Shown in pieces: positions 1-8,838 of a stretch of DNA of 59,630 nt (its first letter is position 1; each line of letters begins with the position of its first letter). This DNA is from CAZRWH01 sp964603905 (GTDB lineage Bacteria; Patescibacteriota; Gracilibacteria; UBA1369; UBA12470): assembly GCA_964603905.1 (NCBI GenBank), contig CAZRWH010000005.1, positions 1 to 59,630 of the forward strand, read 5' to 3'. Below the pieces are notes generated by a model. The model saw only the letters and a program-made list of their open reading frames with translations. It ran no database searches and was not told the origin of the DNA. A program made the translations under genes and the position numbers.

Positions 1-60
1 AAATCTTGTTCCGAATCCCGCTGCTGGGAGGACGGCTTTCTTAATTTTTTGCATGTATTT

Positions 61-100
61 AGAGTTGAAGAATTGAAGAGTTGGAGAATTGAAGAGATGG
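61..100. repeat. Octameric degenerate tandem array
   Basis: Four to five 8-bp units of type TTGAAGAG or TTGGAGAA lie just beyond the 3' end of the small heat-shock gene. Positions 1-60 hold nothing I recognise. The array belongs to the window-wide intergenic family described in the findings. Confidence 0.8.
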
Positions 101-108
101 AGCTCTTC

Positions 109-450
109 TTATTTTTTTACTTTAACTATTCGTGTTTTGACGCGTTCTACGCGTGGGATTGTGATCTGGAGTACGTTGTTTTTGAATTCTGCTTCTGTTT
201 TTGAAGTGTCTGCATCGCTTGGCAGGACAATTGATCTAGAAAAAGTTCCCCAAAAACATTCTTGAATGAAGCAGTCTTCTTTTTTCATCGTTGTTCCATG
301 AGATCGTTCACCCTTGATAGTGATGACGTCATCTGTAATTGAGATGTCGACATCGTCTGGGTCTATCCCTGCGACTGGGGCAATGATGGTGATCTGACTA
401 TCGCTTTGGAAAACGTCGACTGAGAGTTGGCCTTCTTTTGTTTTTGTCAT
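109..450 (-). CDS. Small heat shock protein, Hsp20/alpha-crystallin family
   Basis: A 113-residue protein consisting almost entirely of an alpha-crystallin domain. The stretch GTFSRSIVLPSDADTSK, followed by a short-strand motif ending in VLQITIPR, is the family signature: a G-F-R-LP strand, then an A-x-x-x-N-G-V-L-type strand. Family members are ATP-independent holdases that bind unfolding proteins in the cytoplasm. The N-terminal arm is very short and there is no C-terminal IxI tail, so large oligomers may be less stable than usual; this last point is inference. The ATG at 450 directly abuts a heptamer array with no Shine-Dalgarno site. It lies downstream of ftsH on the same strand, pairing two protein quality-control genes. 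Confidence 0.93.
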   Translation of the reverse strand: MTKTKEGQLSVDVFQSDSQITIIAPVAGIDPDDVDISITDDVITIKGERSHGTTMKKEDCFIQECFWGTFSRSIVLPSDADTSKTEAEFKNNVLQITIPRVERVKTRIVKVKK

Positions 451-480
451 AATGAGTAGTGAGTAATGAGTGGTGAGTAG
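451..480. repeat. Heptameric degenerate tandem array
   Basis: Four consecutive 7-bp units, variants such as AATGAGT and GGTGAGT, fill the spacer between ftsH and the hsp20-family gene. The array touches the hsp20 start codon (ATG at 450 on the minus strand) and leaves no room for a normal ribosome binding site. Confidence 0.88.
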
Positions 481-486
481 TCTTTT

Positions 487-2289
487 TTATTTCATTAATT
501 CTATGAACTCATCTCTTGTAAGTGTCTCTTTTTCAATTAGTTCGTCTGCGATTTCCTTCAGTTTACCATGGTTCTTCTTTAGTAGAGAAGTGGCTGTTTT
601 TAGAGCCTCTCCGACGATTTCTTTTACTTTGTCGTCGATTTTGTAAGCGATTTCTTCTGAGTAGTTCTTTACATGTCCGAAATCTTTTCCTAGGAAAACT
701 TGATCGTTTTCATCTCCGAACGTTGTTGGTCCTAGGTCGCTCATCCCATATTTTGTTACCATTTTTCGAGCCATTTCGGTTGCTCTCTTAAGGTCGTTGG
801 ATGGTCCTGTTGAAACCTCTCCATAGGTTAGAAGTTCCGCGGCGTATCCCCCGAGTAATGATCCTAGCTCGTGTTCGAATTTGGTTTTTGAATATAGATG
901 TTTGTCTTCTTCTGGCAGGAACCATGTTATTCCTAAAGCCATTCCACGTGAAATTATTGAGACCTTGTGGACTGGGTCACATTCAGAAAGCAAGTGGCCT
1001 ACTATTGCATGTCCTGTTTCGTGGATTGCTGTTATTTCTTTTTCCTTCTTGTTAAGGACTCGTGATTTTCTTTCTGGTCCCATCAAGACTTTTTCGATTG
1101 AGTGTTCTAGGTCTTTTTGGGAGATAGCTTTTTGGTTGTTTTTTGCTGCTAGTATTGCAGCCTCATTTGCTAGGTTCTCTATGTCTGCTCCTGAAAATCC
1201 TGGTGTTTGTCTCGAGATCTTTGTTAGATCGATAGATTTTTCAAGAGGTTTGTTTCGTGTGTGGATTTTTAAAATTGCTTCACGGTCCTCAATGTCAGGT
1301 CTGTCGATTACTATTCTTCGATCAAATCTTCCAGGTCTTAGTAGGGCAGGGTCGAGTACGTCTGGCCGGTTTGTTGCAGCCATTACTATTATGTTGGTGT
1401 CTTGTTCGAATCCATCCATTTCTGTCAGGATTTGGTTGAGAGTTTGTTCTCTTTCATCATGTCCTCCTCCCATACCTGCTCCACGATGTCTTCCTACTGC
1501 ATCGATCTCGTCTATGAAGATTATGCAAGGGGCGTTTCTTTTGGCTTTTTTGAAAAGATCTCTAACACGGCTTGCTCCAACACCTACGAACATCTCTACG
1601 AATTCCGATCCCGAGATGTTAAAGAAAGGTACTCCAGCTTCGCCGGCTACTGCGCGGGCTAAAAGAGTTTTACCTGTTCCTGGAGGGCCGACAAGGATTA
1701 CACCCTTTGGAATTTTGGCTCCCATTGATGTGTATTTGCTAGGGTTCTTAAGGAAATCAACAACTTCGATTAATTCTTCTTTTGCTTCTTTTGCTCCTGC
1801 TACGTCTTTGAACTTGGTCTTCTTTTTTTCTGGGTCGTTGATTCTTGCTTGTGACTTCCCAAAAGACATTGCTTGGCTATTGCTGCTTGTCGCTTGTCTC
1901 ATCATGAAGAACAAGAATCCTATTATTAGTAGGAATGGTATTATTGATAGTGCTAGTTCTACCCACAGTCCGTTGGTTGTTGTGTCGACAACTTCTACTG
2001 ATATTTCAGATATGTCGTGTCCTTCTGTTAGTTCTGTTAGTGTTTGGCTAGGTTCTTTGATTGTGTAAAAAGTTGCTTCTCCGGTTGTTGTGTACAGGAT
2101 TTTGTTGTCTTGGATTTCGATCTCTTCGATTATCCCTGAATCAACGTCTTCTAAGAAAGTGTTGATGTTAACTTTTTCCGGGTCTGTTGGGTTAGGATTT
2201 GCGAACGTATAAACAAGTGTTAGCGCCAGCGCTATTATTATTACGTATCCTATTGCTGATGAGTTTTTTTTCTTTTTTTGTGGAGGCAT
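487..2289 (-). CDS. ftsH: ATP-dependent zinc metalloprotease FtsH
   Basis: A 600-residue membrane-anchored AAA protease that degrades misfolded membrane and short-lived regulatory proteins. Visible in order are an N-terminal TM helix (about residues 12-30), a periplasmic segment, a second TM helix near residue 110-130, Walker A GPPGTGKT, Walker B IIFIDEID, the second region of homology NRPDVLDPALLRPGRFDRR, and the zinc motif HETGH with the downstream Asp ligand in SNDL. The usual HEAGH motif is HETGH here, which keeps both His and the catalytic Glu. Length and domain order are those of a normal FtsH. A 395-codon open frame on the opposite strand is a shadow. tilS lies upstream on the same strand, a common bacterial neighbourhood. 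Confidence 0.98.
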   Translation of the reverse strand: MPPQKKKKNSSAIGYVIIIALALTLVYTFANPNPTDPEKVNINTFLEDVDSGIIEEIEIQDNKILYTTTGEATFYTIKEPSQTLTELTEGHDISEISVEVVDTTTNGLWVELALSIIPFLLIIGFLFFMMRQATSSNSQAMSFGKSQARINDPEKKKTKFKDVAGAKEAKEELIEVVDFLKNPSKYTSMGAKIPKGVILVGPPGTGKTLLARAVAGEAGVPFFNISGSEFVEMFVGVGASRVRDLFKKAKRNAPCIIFIDEIDAVGRHRGAGMGGGHDEREQTLNQILTEMDGFEQDTNIIVMAATNRPDVLDPALLRPGRFDRRIVIDRPDIEDREAILKIHTRNKPLEKSIDLTKISRQTPGFSGADIENLANEAAILAAKNNQKAISQKDLEHSIEKVLMGPERKSRVLNKKEKEITAIHETGHAIVGHLLSECDPVHKVSIISRGMALGITWFLPEEDKHLYSKTKFEHELGSLLGGYAAELLTYGEVSTGPSNDLKRATEMARKMVTKYGMSDLGPTTFGDENDQVFLGKDFGHVKNYSEEIAYKIDDKVKEIVGEALKTATSLLKKNHGKLKEIADELIEKETLTRDEFIELMK

Positions 2290-2295
2290 AAGATA

Positions 2296-2330
2296 TTAGT
2301 ATTTGGTATTAAGTATTTTGTATGTCTTAT
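2296..2330. repeat. Heptameric degenerate tandem array
   Basis: Five 7-bp units (TTAGTAT, TTGGTAT and close variants) occupy the ftsH-tilS spacer immediately upstream of the ftsH start. Confidence 0.8.
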
Positions 2331-2357
2331 AGTTTTGGACGTGTAGAGTTTAAACCT

Positions 2358-3655
2358 TTATTTTGTTTGTTTGAAGGTTATTTTGGTTATGTTTTTTGTG
2401 TCTTCTGTGATTTTGAATTTTTCTGATGTTGCGAGCCATCCTACACATACAATTTCTTTGCCAGAAATTATTACAGGAATTGTTTTTCTGACAGGTTGTG
2501 GGATCTTTTTGTCTACGAAAATATCTTGAAGCTTTTTTGTGCCATTAAGTCCGATTGGTTGTAGGCGGTCGCCTGGTTTTGGTGTTCGTGTTTTTAGACT
2601 GGATGCTTTGTCTGAGTCGATATATGCTGAGTCTTTCGCGAATTTGCTCGGTGTTTTTTTTAGCTTTTTGAATTCTACTTTGTACGAAGGACTGGTATCT
2701 CCAGGCACAAGTTTTCCGTACTGGATTTTTCCGATTTTACAGATTGATCCTGTGCGTCCTGACAGCATTACTTTGCGGATTTCGGCGACTTCTTTTGCGC
2801 TGGTGTTAGGTCCTGAGAGTTTCAAAATGATTTGGTTTTGAACCGCAGGGTGCATTTTTTTAAAGCTTGAAATTTTGTAGTCCCATTTCTTGCATTCTTG
2901 ATCTAGAAAGTCTTGGATTTGCTGGAAGTTTTCTAGTGTTCCAAGGNNNNNNNNNNNNNNNNNNNNNNNNNNNNNNNNNNNNNNNNNNNNNNNNNNNNNN
3001 NNNNNNNNNNNNNNNNNNNNNNNNNNNNNNNNNNNNNNNNNNNNNNGCATTCTTGATCTAGAAAGTCTTGGATTTGCTGGAAGTTTTCTAGTGTTCCAAG
3101 GAAAGATTTCTCTAGGCTTGGGTTAATCTTTTTTAGTTCTGGGATTACTTTGTTTCGGATGCGATTTCGAGAGAATTTATCTGATTTGTTTGAAGAGTCT
3201 TCGCGATATGGGATTTTGTGTTCGTGTAGATATGTAAGGATCTCTTCTTTGGTCGTTTTGAGCAGAGGGCGTTTGATTTTGTCTTCTGGGATCCCTGTTA
3301 TTCCACGGATGCCTGTTCCACGGGTTAGATTAAGTAGGACAGTTTCGATACTGTCGTTTAAATGATGTGCGGTGAAAATGTGCGAGGCTTTGTGTTTTTT
3401 GCGAACTTCTTCGAGGAATTCGTATCTTGCGTTGCGTGCCTCTTCTTCGTTTTTTGGTGGGGCGATCTTCTTGGTTTCTAGAGTTAGTCCGTGTTTTTTT
3501 GCGATTTTTTTGCAAAATTTTTCATCTCCATCGCTCTCTTTGCCTCGTAAGTTGTGGTTAAGGTGTGCAAGGACAGGTTTTTGTCCTTTTTGCAAAAGTA
3601 TATGTAGTAGGTAGACAGAATCGGGTCCACCTGAGAATGCTAGGATGTTTGACAT
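2358..3655 (-). CDS. tilS: tRNA(Ile)-lysidine synthase TilS, interrupted by a false gap
   Basis: TilS attaches lysine to C34 of tRNA-Ile(CAU), which switches its identity from Met to Ile decoding. The N-terminal PP-loop SGGPDS is at residues 8-13. The family segments around HNLRGKESDGDEKFC, FTAHHLNDSIETVLLNL and RGTGIRGITGI follow, and a C-terminal tRNA-binding region comes after the gap. As printed, 100 Ns at 2947-3046 put the two halves in different frames. The 55 bp on each side of the gap are identical. Removing the Ns plus one 55-bp copy (155 bp) leaves 1143 bp, exactly 381 codons, giving a 380-residue protein. The gene is therefore probably intact. It sits directly upstream of ftsH on the same strand. 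Confidence 0.95.
2947..3046. other. Assembly gap, 100 N, flanked by exact 55-bp duplication
   Basis: Positions 2892-2946 and 3047-3101 are the same 55 bases. This is the signature of two contig ends that overlap by one k-mer but were scaffolded with a nominal 100-N gap. No sequence is likely to be missing here. Confidence 0.95.
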
Positions 3656-3713
3656 ATTGCGCTTTGTTATCTAAGATTCACCTCTTGATTATAACATTTT
3701 AACTTTTTTTATC

Positions 3714-4133
3714 ATGGTTTCTTCTATGCCAAGTGGTTCAGAAGGGGTGGATCGAAATATTGAGAGGTTTGAAGACGTGAAAGTTTGTTTGGTTTCGCCT
3801 GCCGAAGGTATGGCTAATATGACGGGTACTTTGGGGCTTTATTTGGGTGTTCCTGAAGAACAGATATCTGTTTGTCCTGAGCTGAAGTTCTTGGATCAGG
3901 TTTGTGCTGATGTTGTGTTGATTGATGCCTATGGAGATGAAGGTGATTGGGAGTCGATTATTGAAGGGCTTAAAGAAAGAGGGGCTAAATGTTTTGTTTT
4001 TTATTCTCGTTATCCGCGACAAACGATGATGCCGCTTGAATTATTTGACGGTGTTGTGTTTAGGGTTCAGGCAGATGTTGATATGGCTCAGGTGCGATCT
4101 GTAGCTATGCAAAAGCTTGGCCTAACCGAGTAG
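3714..4133 (+). CDS. Hypothetical protein, possible degenerate receiver-like domain
   Basis: A 139-residue soluble protein that I cannot assign firmly. The pattern of hydrophobic strands (VKVCLVSP, ADVVLIDAYGD, AKCFVFYSR, DGVVFRV) with intervening helices resembles a CheY-like alternating alpha/beta fold. An Asp lies at the end of a central strand, but no Lys stands where the conserved receiver Lys would be expected. If it is receiver-like it is probably not a normal phospho-acceptor; this is inference. The ATG at 3714 and the one at 3726 are both possible, and neither has a Shine-Dalgarno site. The gene converges on the RNHCP gene and overlaps its 3' end by 12 bp. Confidence 0.6.
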   Translation: MVSSMPSGSEGVDRNIERFEDVKVCLVSPAEGMANMTGTLGLYLGVPEEQISVCPELKFLDQVCADVVLIDAYGDEGDWESIIEGLKERGAKCFVFYSRYPRQTMMPLELFDGVVFRVQADVDMAQVRSVAMQKLGLTE

Positions 4134-4442
4134 CTGAATTCTGCTGACCTCCTCTTGCTCATCATCCTCCGCAACCTTGTTTAGTTGGATTTTTCCGCAT
4201 TTTTGGCATTTGTGGATGATTTGATATCCTTTTTTGCTTTTGTATTCGAGTCCGGTTGGTTCCATTAGGCCTTTGCATTTGGATGCTCGGTCTCCTGGGA
4301 CTTGATCGTCGACATGTAGTGAGTATAGGCATTTGGTGCAGTGGTTGCGACATGAGCCTTTTTGGGCGGGTACTTCAAGGCCGCAATTTTGGCATACAAA
4401 ACCTTCGTTTAAGTGGATGAAGTTTGATCTGTTATCGTTCAT
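4122..4442 (-). CDS. RNHCP-domain zinc-ribbon-like protein
   Basis: A 106-residue protein with paired cysteines: CQNCG, then CRNHCTKCLYSLHVD with PGDR and CKGLMEP, then CQKCG. The RNHCxxCL...HVD...PGDR...C.G.M.P pattern matches the RNHCP family, a small presumed zinc-binding domain of unknown biochemical role. I chose the ATG at 4442 over an upstream one because AGGAG lies a few bases before it, which is one of the few clear Shine-Dalgarno sites in the window. The C-terminal tail is acidic. The gene is divergent from the pilus operon, which begins 74 bp away, and convergent with the preceding gene. Confidence 0.85.
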   Translation of the reverse strand: MNDNRSNFIHLNEGFVCQNCGLEVPAQKGSCRNHCTKCLYSLHVDDQVPGDRASKCKGLMEPTGLEYKSKKGYQIIHKCQKCGKIQLNKVAEDDEQEEVSRIQLLG

Positions 4443-4515
4443 GTTTTCTCCTTGTGTATTTAGACGGTTTTTGGTAAGATTTGGCAAGTTCATTATATAT
4501 CTTAAAAGTAGGTTT

Positions 4516-5040
4516 ATGAATCCAAAAGATTTGATGTACACCCAAAGAAAATTCTCTTTCCTGAATCTTCTTTCTTTCTTGGTGTTCTTCGTGGTTCTTT
4601 TTTATGCAGTTTATGCTTTTGTGCACGCAGGTGCGCTTGAGGCTCAAGTTGCTGATGCGGACAGTCAAATTACAACTTTGCAGACTCAGGTTGATGAGTT
4701 AGAGGATCAGAGTTTGACAGAGGTTACTGTTGCACAGCAGGTTATTGCTGCTGTTACAGCAGATGAGATTATTTGGTCAGATGTTATTTTAGATTTGATC
4801 GAGGTAACACCTCTTTCTGTTTATTATTCTAGCTATGCAGGTAGCGAAAGTGGAAAAGTTACTGTTAGCGGACTTGCAGATGATTATTACGCAGTTGCAG
4901 ATCTTATTGATGTGCTTGTTGATGAGAATGTCTTCAAAGATGTCTTTGCTCCATCCGTTGCAACTGTAACTTCTGGAAGCGAAGAGATGACAAGTTTCTC
5001 TTTGAACTTCACTTATGATGATTCTAAAACTGCTCGGTAA
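4516..5040 (+). CDS. PilN-like type IV pilus assembly protein
   Basis: A 174-residue bitopic membrane protein with a short cytoplasmic N-terminus, one TM helix at about residues 16-38, a coiled-coil segment rich in A-Q-V-D-L heptads (about 42-70), and a small periplasmic alpha/beta domain. Size, topology and position before a PilO-like and a PilC-like gene match PilN, which links cytoplasmic PilM to the PilO platform. The open frame extends upstream to 4333 in opposition to the RNHCP gene, but the ATG at 4516 gives the expected PilN N-terminus. No pilM is seen upstream, so the operon is split or the partner lies elsewhere. Confidence 0.8.
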   Translation: MNPKDLMYTQRKFSFLNLLSFLVFFVVLFYAVYAFVHAGALEAQVADADSQITTLQTQVDELEDQSLTEVTVAQQVIAAVTADEIIWSDVILDLIEVTPLSVYYSSYAGSESGKVTVSGLADDYYAVADLIDVLVDENVFKDVFAPSVATVTSGSEEMTSFSLNFTYDDSKTAR

Positions 5041-5068
5041 TCTATAAATTTTTAATAACTTTTTAATT

Positions 5069-5596
5069 ATGAAAAAATCTTCAAGCTTTCTGAATTTCAT
5101 TTCTGTTTTGCTTCTTGTTGGTGCAATTGCAGGAATGGTTTTTTATGTAAATCCAATGCGCTCTAACCTTGATTCATTAGAAGAAGACTTGGTAGAAAAA
5201 GAGGCAGAGGTAGCTGATTTGACTTCTAGAGTTGTTGAGCTTGAGGCTCTTCGTGATGAGCTTGGTTCTTCTGGTGTTTCTGAGGCTAAACTGCTTTTGC
5301 AGGTTCCAGAAGGAGCTGAGCAAGATGAGCTTGTAACAGGTTTGGCTGAGCTTTCAGAGGAGGCTGGTATTGATCTTCATGGGATGAGTTTCAGCAATAT
5401 TGAAGGCGATACAAACGGTGTTGTCACAATTGCTGCGAGTTTTGATGGTGACTACGAAGATCTTGTTAGTTTCCTAGAGAGTGTTGAATCAAGTTCTCGT
5501 AAAATCAAAGTTAAGTCTATTGCGGTACAGCTTTCGGAAGAAGGTGGAGTGGCGCATGCTTCGTTTAGCTTGCTTATGGAGGCGTATTATCAATAG
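5069..5596 (+). CDS. PilO-like type IV pilus assembly protein
   Basis: A 175-residue protein with one N-terminal TM helix (about 9-28), a coiled coil (about 32-68) and a C-terminal ferredoxin-like region (segment SFDGDYEDLVSFLESVE, typical of PilO). PilO pairs with PilN in the inner-membrane alignment complex of type IV pili. The gene begins 28 bp after the PilN-like gene. Its TAG stop (5594-5596) is the first codon-sized piece of a heptamer array. Confidence 0.82.
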   Translation: MKKSSSFLNFISVLLLVGAIAGMVFYVNPMRSNLDSLEEDLVEKEAEVADLTSRVVELEALRDELGSSGVSEAKLLLQVPEGAEQDELVTGLAELSEEAGIDLHGMSFSNIEGDTNGVVTIAASFDGDYEDLVSFLESVESSSRKIKVKSIAVQLSEEGGVAHASFSLLMEAYYQ

Positions 5597-5650
5597 TCGC
5601 TAGTCGCCGGTCGCAAGTCGCTAGTCGCCGGTCGCGAGTTGAGAATTGAG
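5594..5650. repeat. Heptameric degenerate tandem array
   Basis: Eight consecutive 7-bp units, six of the TAGTCGC / CGGTCGC type. The first unit contains the stop codon of the PilO-like gene. A second array-like segment continues into the adjacent assembly gap. Confidence 0.9.
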
Positions 5651-5664
5651 AGCTACTACACTAC

Positions 5665-5764
5665 NNNNNNNNNNNNNNNNNNNNNNNNNNNNNNNNNNNN
5701 NNNNNNNNNNNNNNNNNNNNNNNNNNNNNNNNNNNNNNNNNNNNNNNNNNNNNNNNNNNNNNNN
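5665..5764. other. Assembly gap, 100 N, inside an array region
   Basis: Both edges of the gap are low-complexity ACTAC-type repeat (CACTAC on either side). The true length is unknown. The array probably broke the assembly. Confidence 0.9.
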
Positions 5765-5787
5765 CACTACTAACTATAACTACCTAA
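5765..5787. repeat. Short array remnant before pilC
   Basis: ACTACTA-type repeat runs up to the PilC-like start codon at 5791 and has no Shine-Dalgarno site. Confidence 0.6.
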
Positions 5788-5790
5788 ATT

Positions 5791-6978
5791 ATGGACCTAA
5801 AAGATAAATCGATAGATGAGCTCCTGGCGGAGTTAAATGCGAAAGAGGAGTCTACTCCTGATGAGGAAGTTGTTTATGGTGTTTATGACTCAAATAAACA
5901 GCCTTTTTGGGTTCGACTTAATGACTTCTTGGTTGATCGCAGTGGCGTGAACATCAAGGAGAAGTCATATTTCTTTCACCTAATGGCTGTCATGCTTGAT
6001 GCTGGTGTGCCAATTCTTAAGACTCTTCAGGTTTTGACAAACAAAGTTGAAAATCCACATTTCAGAAGAGTTGTGAACACTATGGCTTATGATGTTGAGC
6101 ATGGTAAGAAGCTTTCGGATGCTATGTCGAAGTTCCCAGATGTTTTTGATGACTCTGAAATAGGAGTTGTTAGATCTGGAGAGGCTGTGGGTAATTTGAA
6201 TCAAATTTTGTTTAAATTAGCGAAGCAACTTGAGAATCTTTATGCTCTTTCTTTGAAGGTTCGTGGGGCTATGGTTTATCCAATAACTGTTGTTGTGGCG
6301 CTTGGTGTTGCGATGGGAGTTGTTTTGACTTTTGTTATTCCTCAGCTGGAGGATTTCTTCAGTCAAAGTGGTATTACCTTGCCGAAATTGACAGTTGCAG
6401 TTCTTAGTATGAGTAGGTTCTTGTCTAATAATTGGTGGCTTGTTTTGCTTCTGATTTTGTTGGCGTTTATGATCTTCAGTTTCTATGTGAATACGAAGAT
6501 GGGGAAGATGAAATGGGATCGATTCAAACTGAATATGCCTATTTTTGGAGAGCTTATTCGTAAGTCCACATTGTCGAAGCTTGTTCGTATGCTTGGAGTT
6601 CTTGTTCATGCTGGAATTCCTATTAATAAAGCGTTGCAAATTCTTTCTGACTCAAGCGGGAATCAGCTTTATAAATTGAAATTACGAGATGTTAAGGAGG
6701 CTGTTGAGACTGGTACTAAGCTTTCTGATGCACTTTCAACTACTCCATTCTTATTTCCTCCGACTGTAACTCAAATGTTGCAGGTTGGTGAACAGTCTGC
6801 TTCTCTTGCAAAAACTTCTGAGAAGGTTGCTGATCACTATGAAATGGAGGTTGATCACGCTGTAGGGAACATGACTACAGTTTTGGAGCCGGTTGTTATT
6901 GTTGTTGTTGGGTTGGCGGTTGCTGTTTTTGCTCTTGCTATCCTCGGTCCGATCTTCTCTTTAAGTGAGATTGTTTAA
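5791..6978 (+). CDS. pilC: Type IV pilus inner-membrane platform protein PilC/GspF
   Basis: A 395-residue member of the GspF/PilC family, the polytopic platform that couples the assembly ATPase to pilin insertion. Two homologous GspF domains are visible. The first begins with FFHLMAVMLDAGVPILKTLQVL, and the second with LSKLVRMLGVLVHAGIPINKALQIL; each is followed by an LSDAL-type segment. Three strongly hydrophobic segments are present, including a long one near residues 165-190 and a C-terminal one ending near the last residue. Length is normal for the family. The stop overlaps the next start (ATGA-type junction at 6978), indicating translational coupling with the pilin genes. Confidence 0.95.
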   Translation: MDLKDKSIDELLAELNAKEESTPDEEVVYGVYDSNKQPFWVRLNDFLVDRSGVNIKEKSYFFHLMAVMLDAGVPILKTLQVLTNKVENPHFRRVVNTMAYDVEHGKKLSDAMSKFPDVFDDSEIGVVRSGEAVGNLNQILFKLAKQLENLYALSLKVRGAMVYPITVVVALGVAMGVVLTFVIPQLEDFFSQSGITLPKLTVAVLSMSRFLSNNWWLVLLLILLAFMIFSFYVNTKMGKMKWDRFKLNMPIFGELIRKSTLSKLVRMLGVLVHAGIPINKALQILSDSSGNQLYKLKLRDVKEAVETGTKLSDALSTTPFLFPPTVTQMLQVGEQSASLAKTSEKVADHYEMEVDHAVGNMTTVLEPVVIVVVGLAVAVFALAILGPIFSLSEIV

Positions 6979-7538
6979 TGAATTCTATTTTTAAAAAAGA
7001 CGGTTTTACTCTGATTGAGTTGTTGGTTGTTATATCTATTATTGGTATTCTTTCGGTTTGGGTTCTTGCTGATTACAATAGTGAAATCAAAAGGAGCCGC
7101 GTGCGTGTTGCTGCGGACACTCTTTATAGTGAGATCCAAGATTTATCTGTTCGTGTTGCGAGCGGGAATCAAGAGGCTGAGGTTTTTCAATGCTGGGGAA
7201 TTCAGATTGATGACGATGTAATTTCAAGAGTTGTGATGGATTATGTTGATGGGGTTTGTGATTTTGATTCTTTGTCTCTTGATAGAGTTATGTCTGTTGG
7301 CACAGGAGTTGATGTTGCGGTTGAGCCTGGTTTTGAAGATGAGTCTACAGATGTTTATACGGATTGGTATGTTCTTTTTGAGCCACCTTATGCTGATATG
7401 AATGTTTTGGCTGACAACTTTTCTGAAGTTCCTTTGTTAGAAAATATTGAAGTTAGATTTAGCAATTCGAATGTTGAGACAGAGGAAGGCGTTCGGATTG
7501 ATCTTTTAACTGGTAATTACGGATTAATTAATGAATAA
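6978..7538 (+). CDS. Prepilin-like protein with class III signal
   Basis: A 186-residue pilin or pseudopilin. The N-terminus KKDGFTLIELLVVISIIGIL is a textbook prepilin peptidase site: cleavage after Gly, Phe at +1, Glu at +5, then one long hydrophobic helix. The soluble head is acidic with no recognised subclass; its position suggests a FimT/GspH-like minor pilin. It starts at the pilC stop and overlaps the next pilin gene by 8 bp, so the minor pilins are probably translated as a unit. Confidence 0.88.
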   Translation: MNSIFKKDGFTLIELLVVISIIGILSVWVLADYNSEIKRSRVRVAADTLYSEIQDLSVRVASGNQEAEVFQCWGIQIDDDVISRVVMDYVDGVCDFDSLSLDRVMSVGTGVDVAVEPGFEDESTDVYTDWYVLFEPPYADMNVLADNFSEVPLLENIEVRFSNSNVETEEGVRIDLLTGNYGLINE

Positions 7539-8178
7539 AGTTACTGCAAAAGAAGGTTTTACTCTTGTCGAGATTCTTATCTCGGTTGCTATCTTGGCTG
7601 TGACTTTGACTGCTATGGCGAATCTTGTGATTGTAACCATGCGTGCTAATCAATCTAATATGAACACCTTGCAGGGCTATTATTTGGCTCAGCAGGGGAT
7701 TGAGGCTATGCGTAATTTGCGTGATAGTAACTGGATGCAGAATTATGGTTGGAACCAAGGTGATGATCTTTGGGGGACAGATTTTGCTTGTAGTATGGAT
7801 GATGAGACTTTGTATTTCCTTGTTGACGAAAACACAGATGTTCAAGTTTCGAATCTTGATGTTATGACGGATGTAATTGGCGAGAGGTCATTGGGGCTTT
7901 TTGAATCTAGCAGTGTTACAAATCCTCCTTGGGAGTTAACTCTTATTTCTGAGGATTCTGTTGATGAAGTTGCTGATCTTTACATCGTTGCTGAATCGGC
8001 TGGATATGATGTTTTGACTCATGACGGAGATAAAGAGAGTGGATTTAGTCGATATATTAAGGTTTATTACGAGGAATGTGATGATGTTGCTGAGGTTAGT
8101 TCGATTGTGACATGGAATGAGAGAGGTAATGATAGAGAGATAGTTCTTACTACTTATTTAACTAACTGGAACAATTGA
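7531..8178 (+). CDS. PilV-like minor pilin
   Basis: A 215-residue protein with the prepilin motif KEGFTLVEILISVAILAVTL. After the hydrophobic helix comes the stretch YYLAQQGIEAMRNLRDSNW, which is characteristic of PilV/GspI-type minor pilins (A-x-x-G-x-E-A-x-R-N-x-R-D). The rest is an acidic periplasmic head. Minor pilins of this type prime assembly at the fibre tip. It overlaps the previous gene by 8 bp. Confidence 0.87.
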   Translation: MNKVTAKEGFTLVEILISVAILAVTLTAMANLVIVTMRANQSNMNTLQGYYLAQQGIEAMRNLRDSNWMQNYGWNQGDDLWGTDFACSMDDETLYFLVDENTDVQVSNLDVMTDVIGERSLGLFESSSVTNPPWELTLISEDSVDEVADLYIVAESAGYDVLTHDGDKESGFSRYIKVYYEECDDVAEVSSIVTWNERGNDREIVLTTYLTNWNN

Positions 8179-8181
8179 TTT

Positions 8182-8192
8182 GCGCGAAGCGC
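8182..8192. repeat. Small GCGC hairpin preceding an array
   Basis: Perfect 4-bp stem GCGC-GAA-GCGC, directly followed by the heptamer array at 8197. Equivalent hairpins accompany arrays at 19599 and 33486. Confidence 0.5.
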
Positions 8193-8196
8193 TCCA

Positions 8197-8232
8197 TATT
8201 CATAATTCATAATTCAAAGTTCTAAATTCTAA
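8197..8232. repeat. Heptameric degenerate tandem array
   Basis: Five 7-bp units (TATTCAT, AATTCTA and similar) run directly into the ATG at 8233 of the next pilin gene. Confidence 0.88.
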
Positions 8233-8838
8233 ATGAAAAGCATAACTAACAACAAGGCGTTCACTTTGATAGAGATGGTTGTTGCTATCACGATTTTTAC
8301 TATTTTCATTTCGATGATTGCAGGTACTTACTTGCACATTGCCAAGATGCAACGTGATATGGGGGAGATGCGTGAGTTCTATTCTGGGGCTCGTGACGTT
8401 ATGGAAGAGATTGCTCAAGAGGTGCGTCTTTCGGATGTTTATTATGAATGTTATGAGTTGGGTATTTCGTCTATTGCGGAATGTCTTTCGCCTTATGATT
8501 TGAGCTTGGGTGGGCCTGCAGAAAATTTGGTGCTTATTGATGGAGAAAATGTAAAAGCTTACTCGCTTGATGAGAACATTGTTTATGTCAATGAGTACGA
8601 ATGGGATGGAGTGGCTTGGTTGCCAGCTGATGGTTATGAAGATGGGGCTTTTGCGATTTCGGATGAGATTCTTTCAGGTTTATATTTCGGAATTTTTCCA
8701 TATAGCGATCCTTCAGAAAACTACGACAACGTCGCTATGCAGTTCCAGCCGTATATTACGGTTTATATGTCTGTGATGTATGGAAACGATTCTGAACTTT
8801 CTTTACAAACTTCTATTAGTTCTAGGTCTTATGAATAA
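8233..8838 (+). CDS. PilW/GspJ-like minor pilin
   Basis: A 201-residue prepilin. NKAFTLIEMVVAITIFTIFI is a class III signal with Ala rather than Gly at -1, which prepilin peptidases can tolerate but is less usual. The following segment REFYSGARDVMEEIAQEVRLSD is typical of PilW/GspJ pilins. The head contains several cysteines (CYELG, AECLS). It overlaps the next gene by 8 bp. Confidence 0.85.
   Translation: MKSITNNKAFTLIEMVVAITIFTIFISMIAGTYLHIAKMQRDMGEMREFYSGARDVMEEIAQEVRLSDVYYECYELGISSIAECLSPYDLSLGGPAENLVLIDGENVKAYSLDENIVYVNEYEWDGVAWLPADGYEDGAFAISDEILSGLYFGIFPYSDPSENYDNVAMQFQPYITVYMSVMYGNDSELSLQTSISSRSYE

Noticed and set aside
881..2068. 395-codon open frame opposite ftsH
   Set aside because: It lies entirely antisense to a gene with all FtsH motifs. 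Its translation is low-complexity Ser/Ile-rich, with no start signal or family resemblance, as expected from codon bias of the sense gene.
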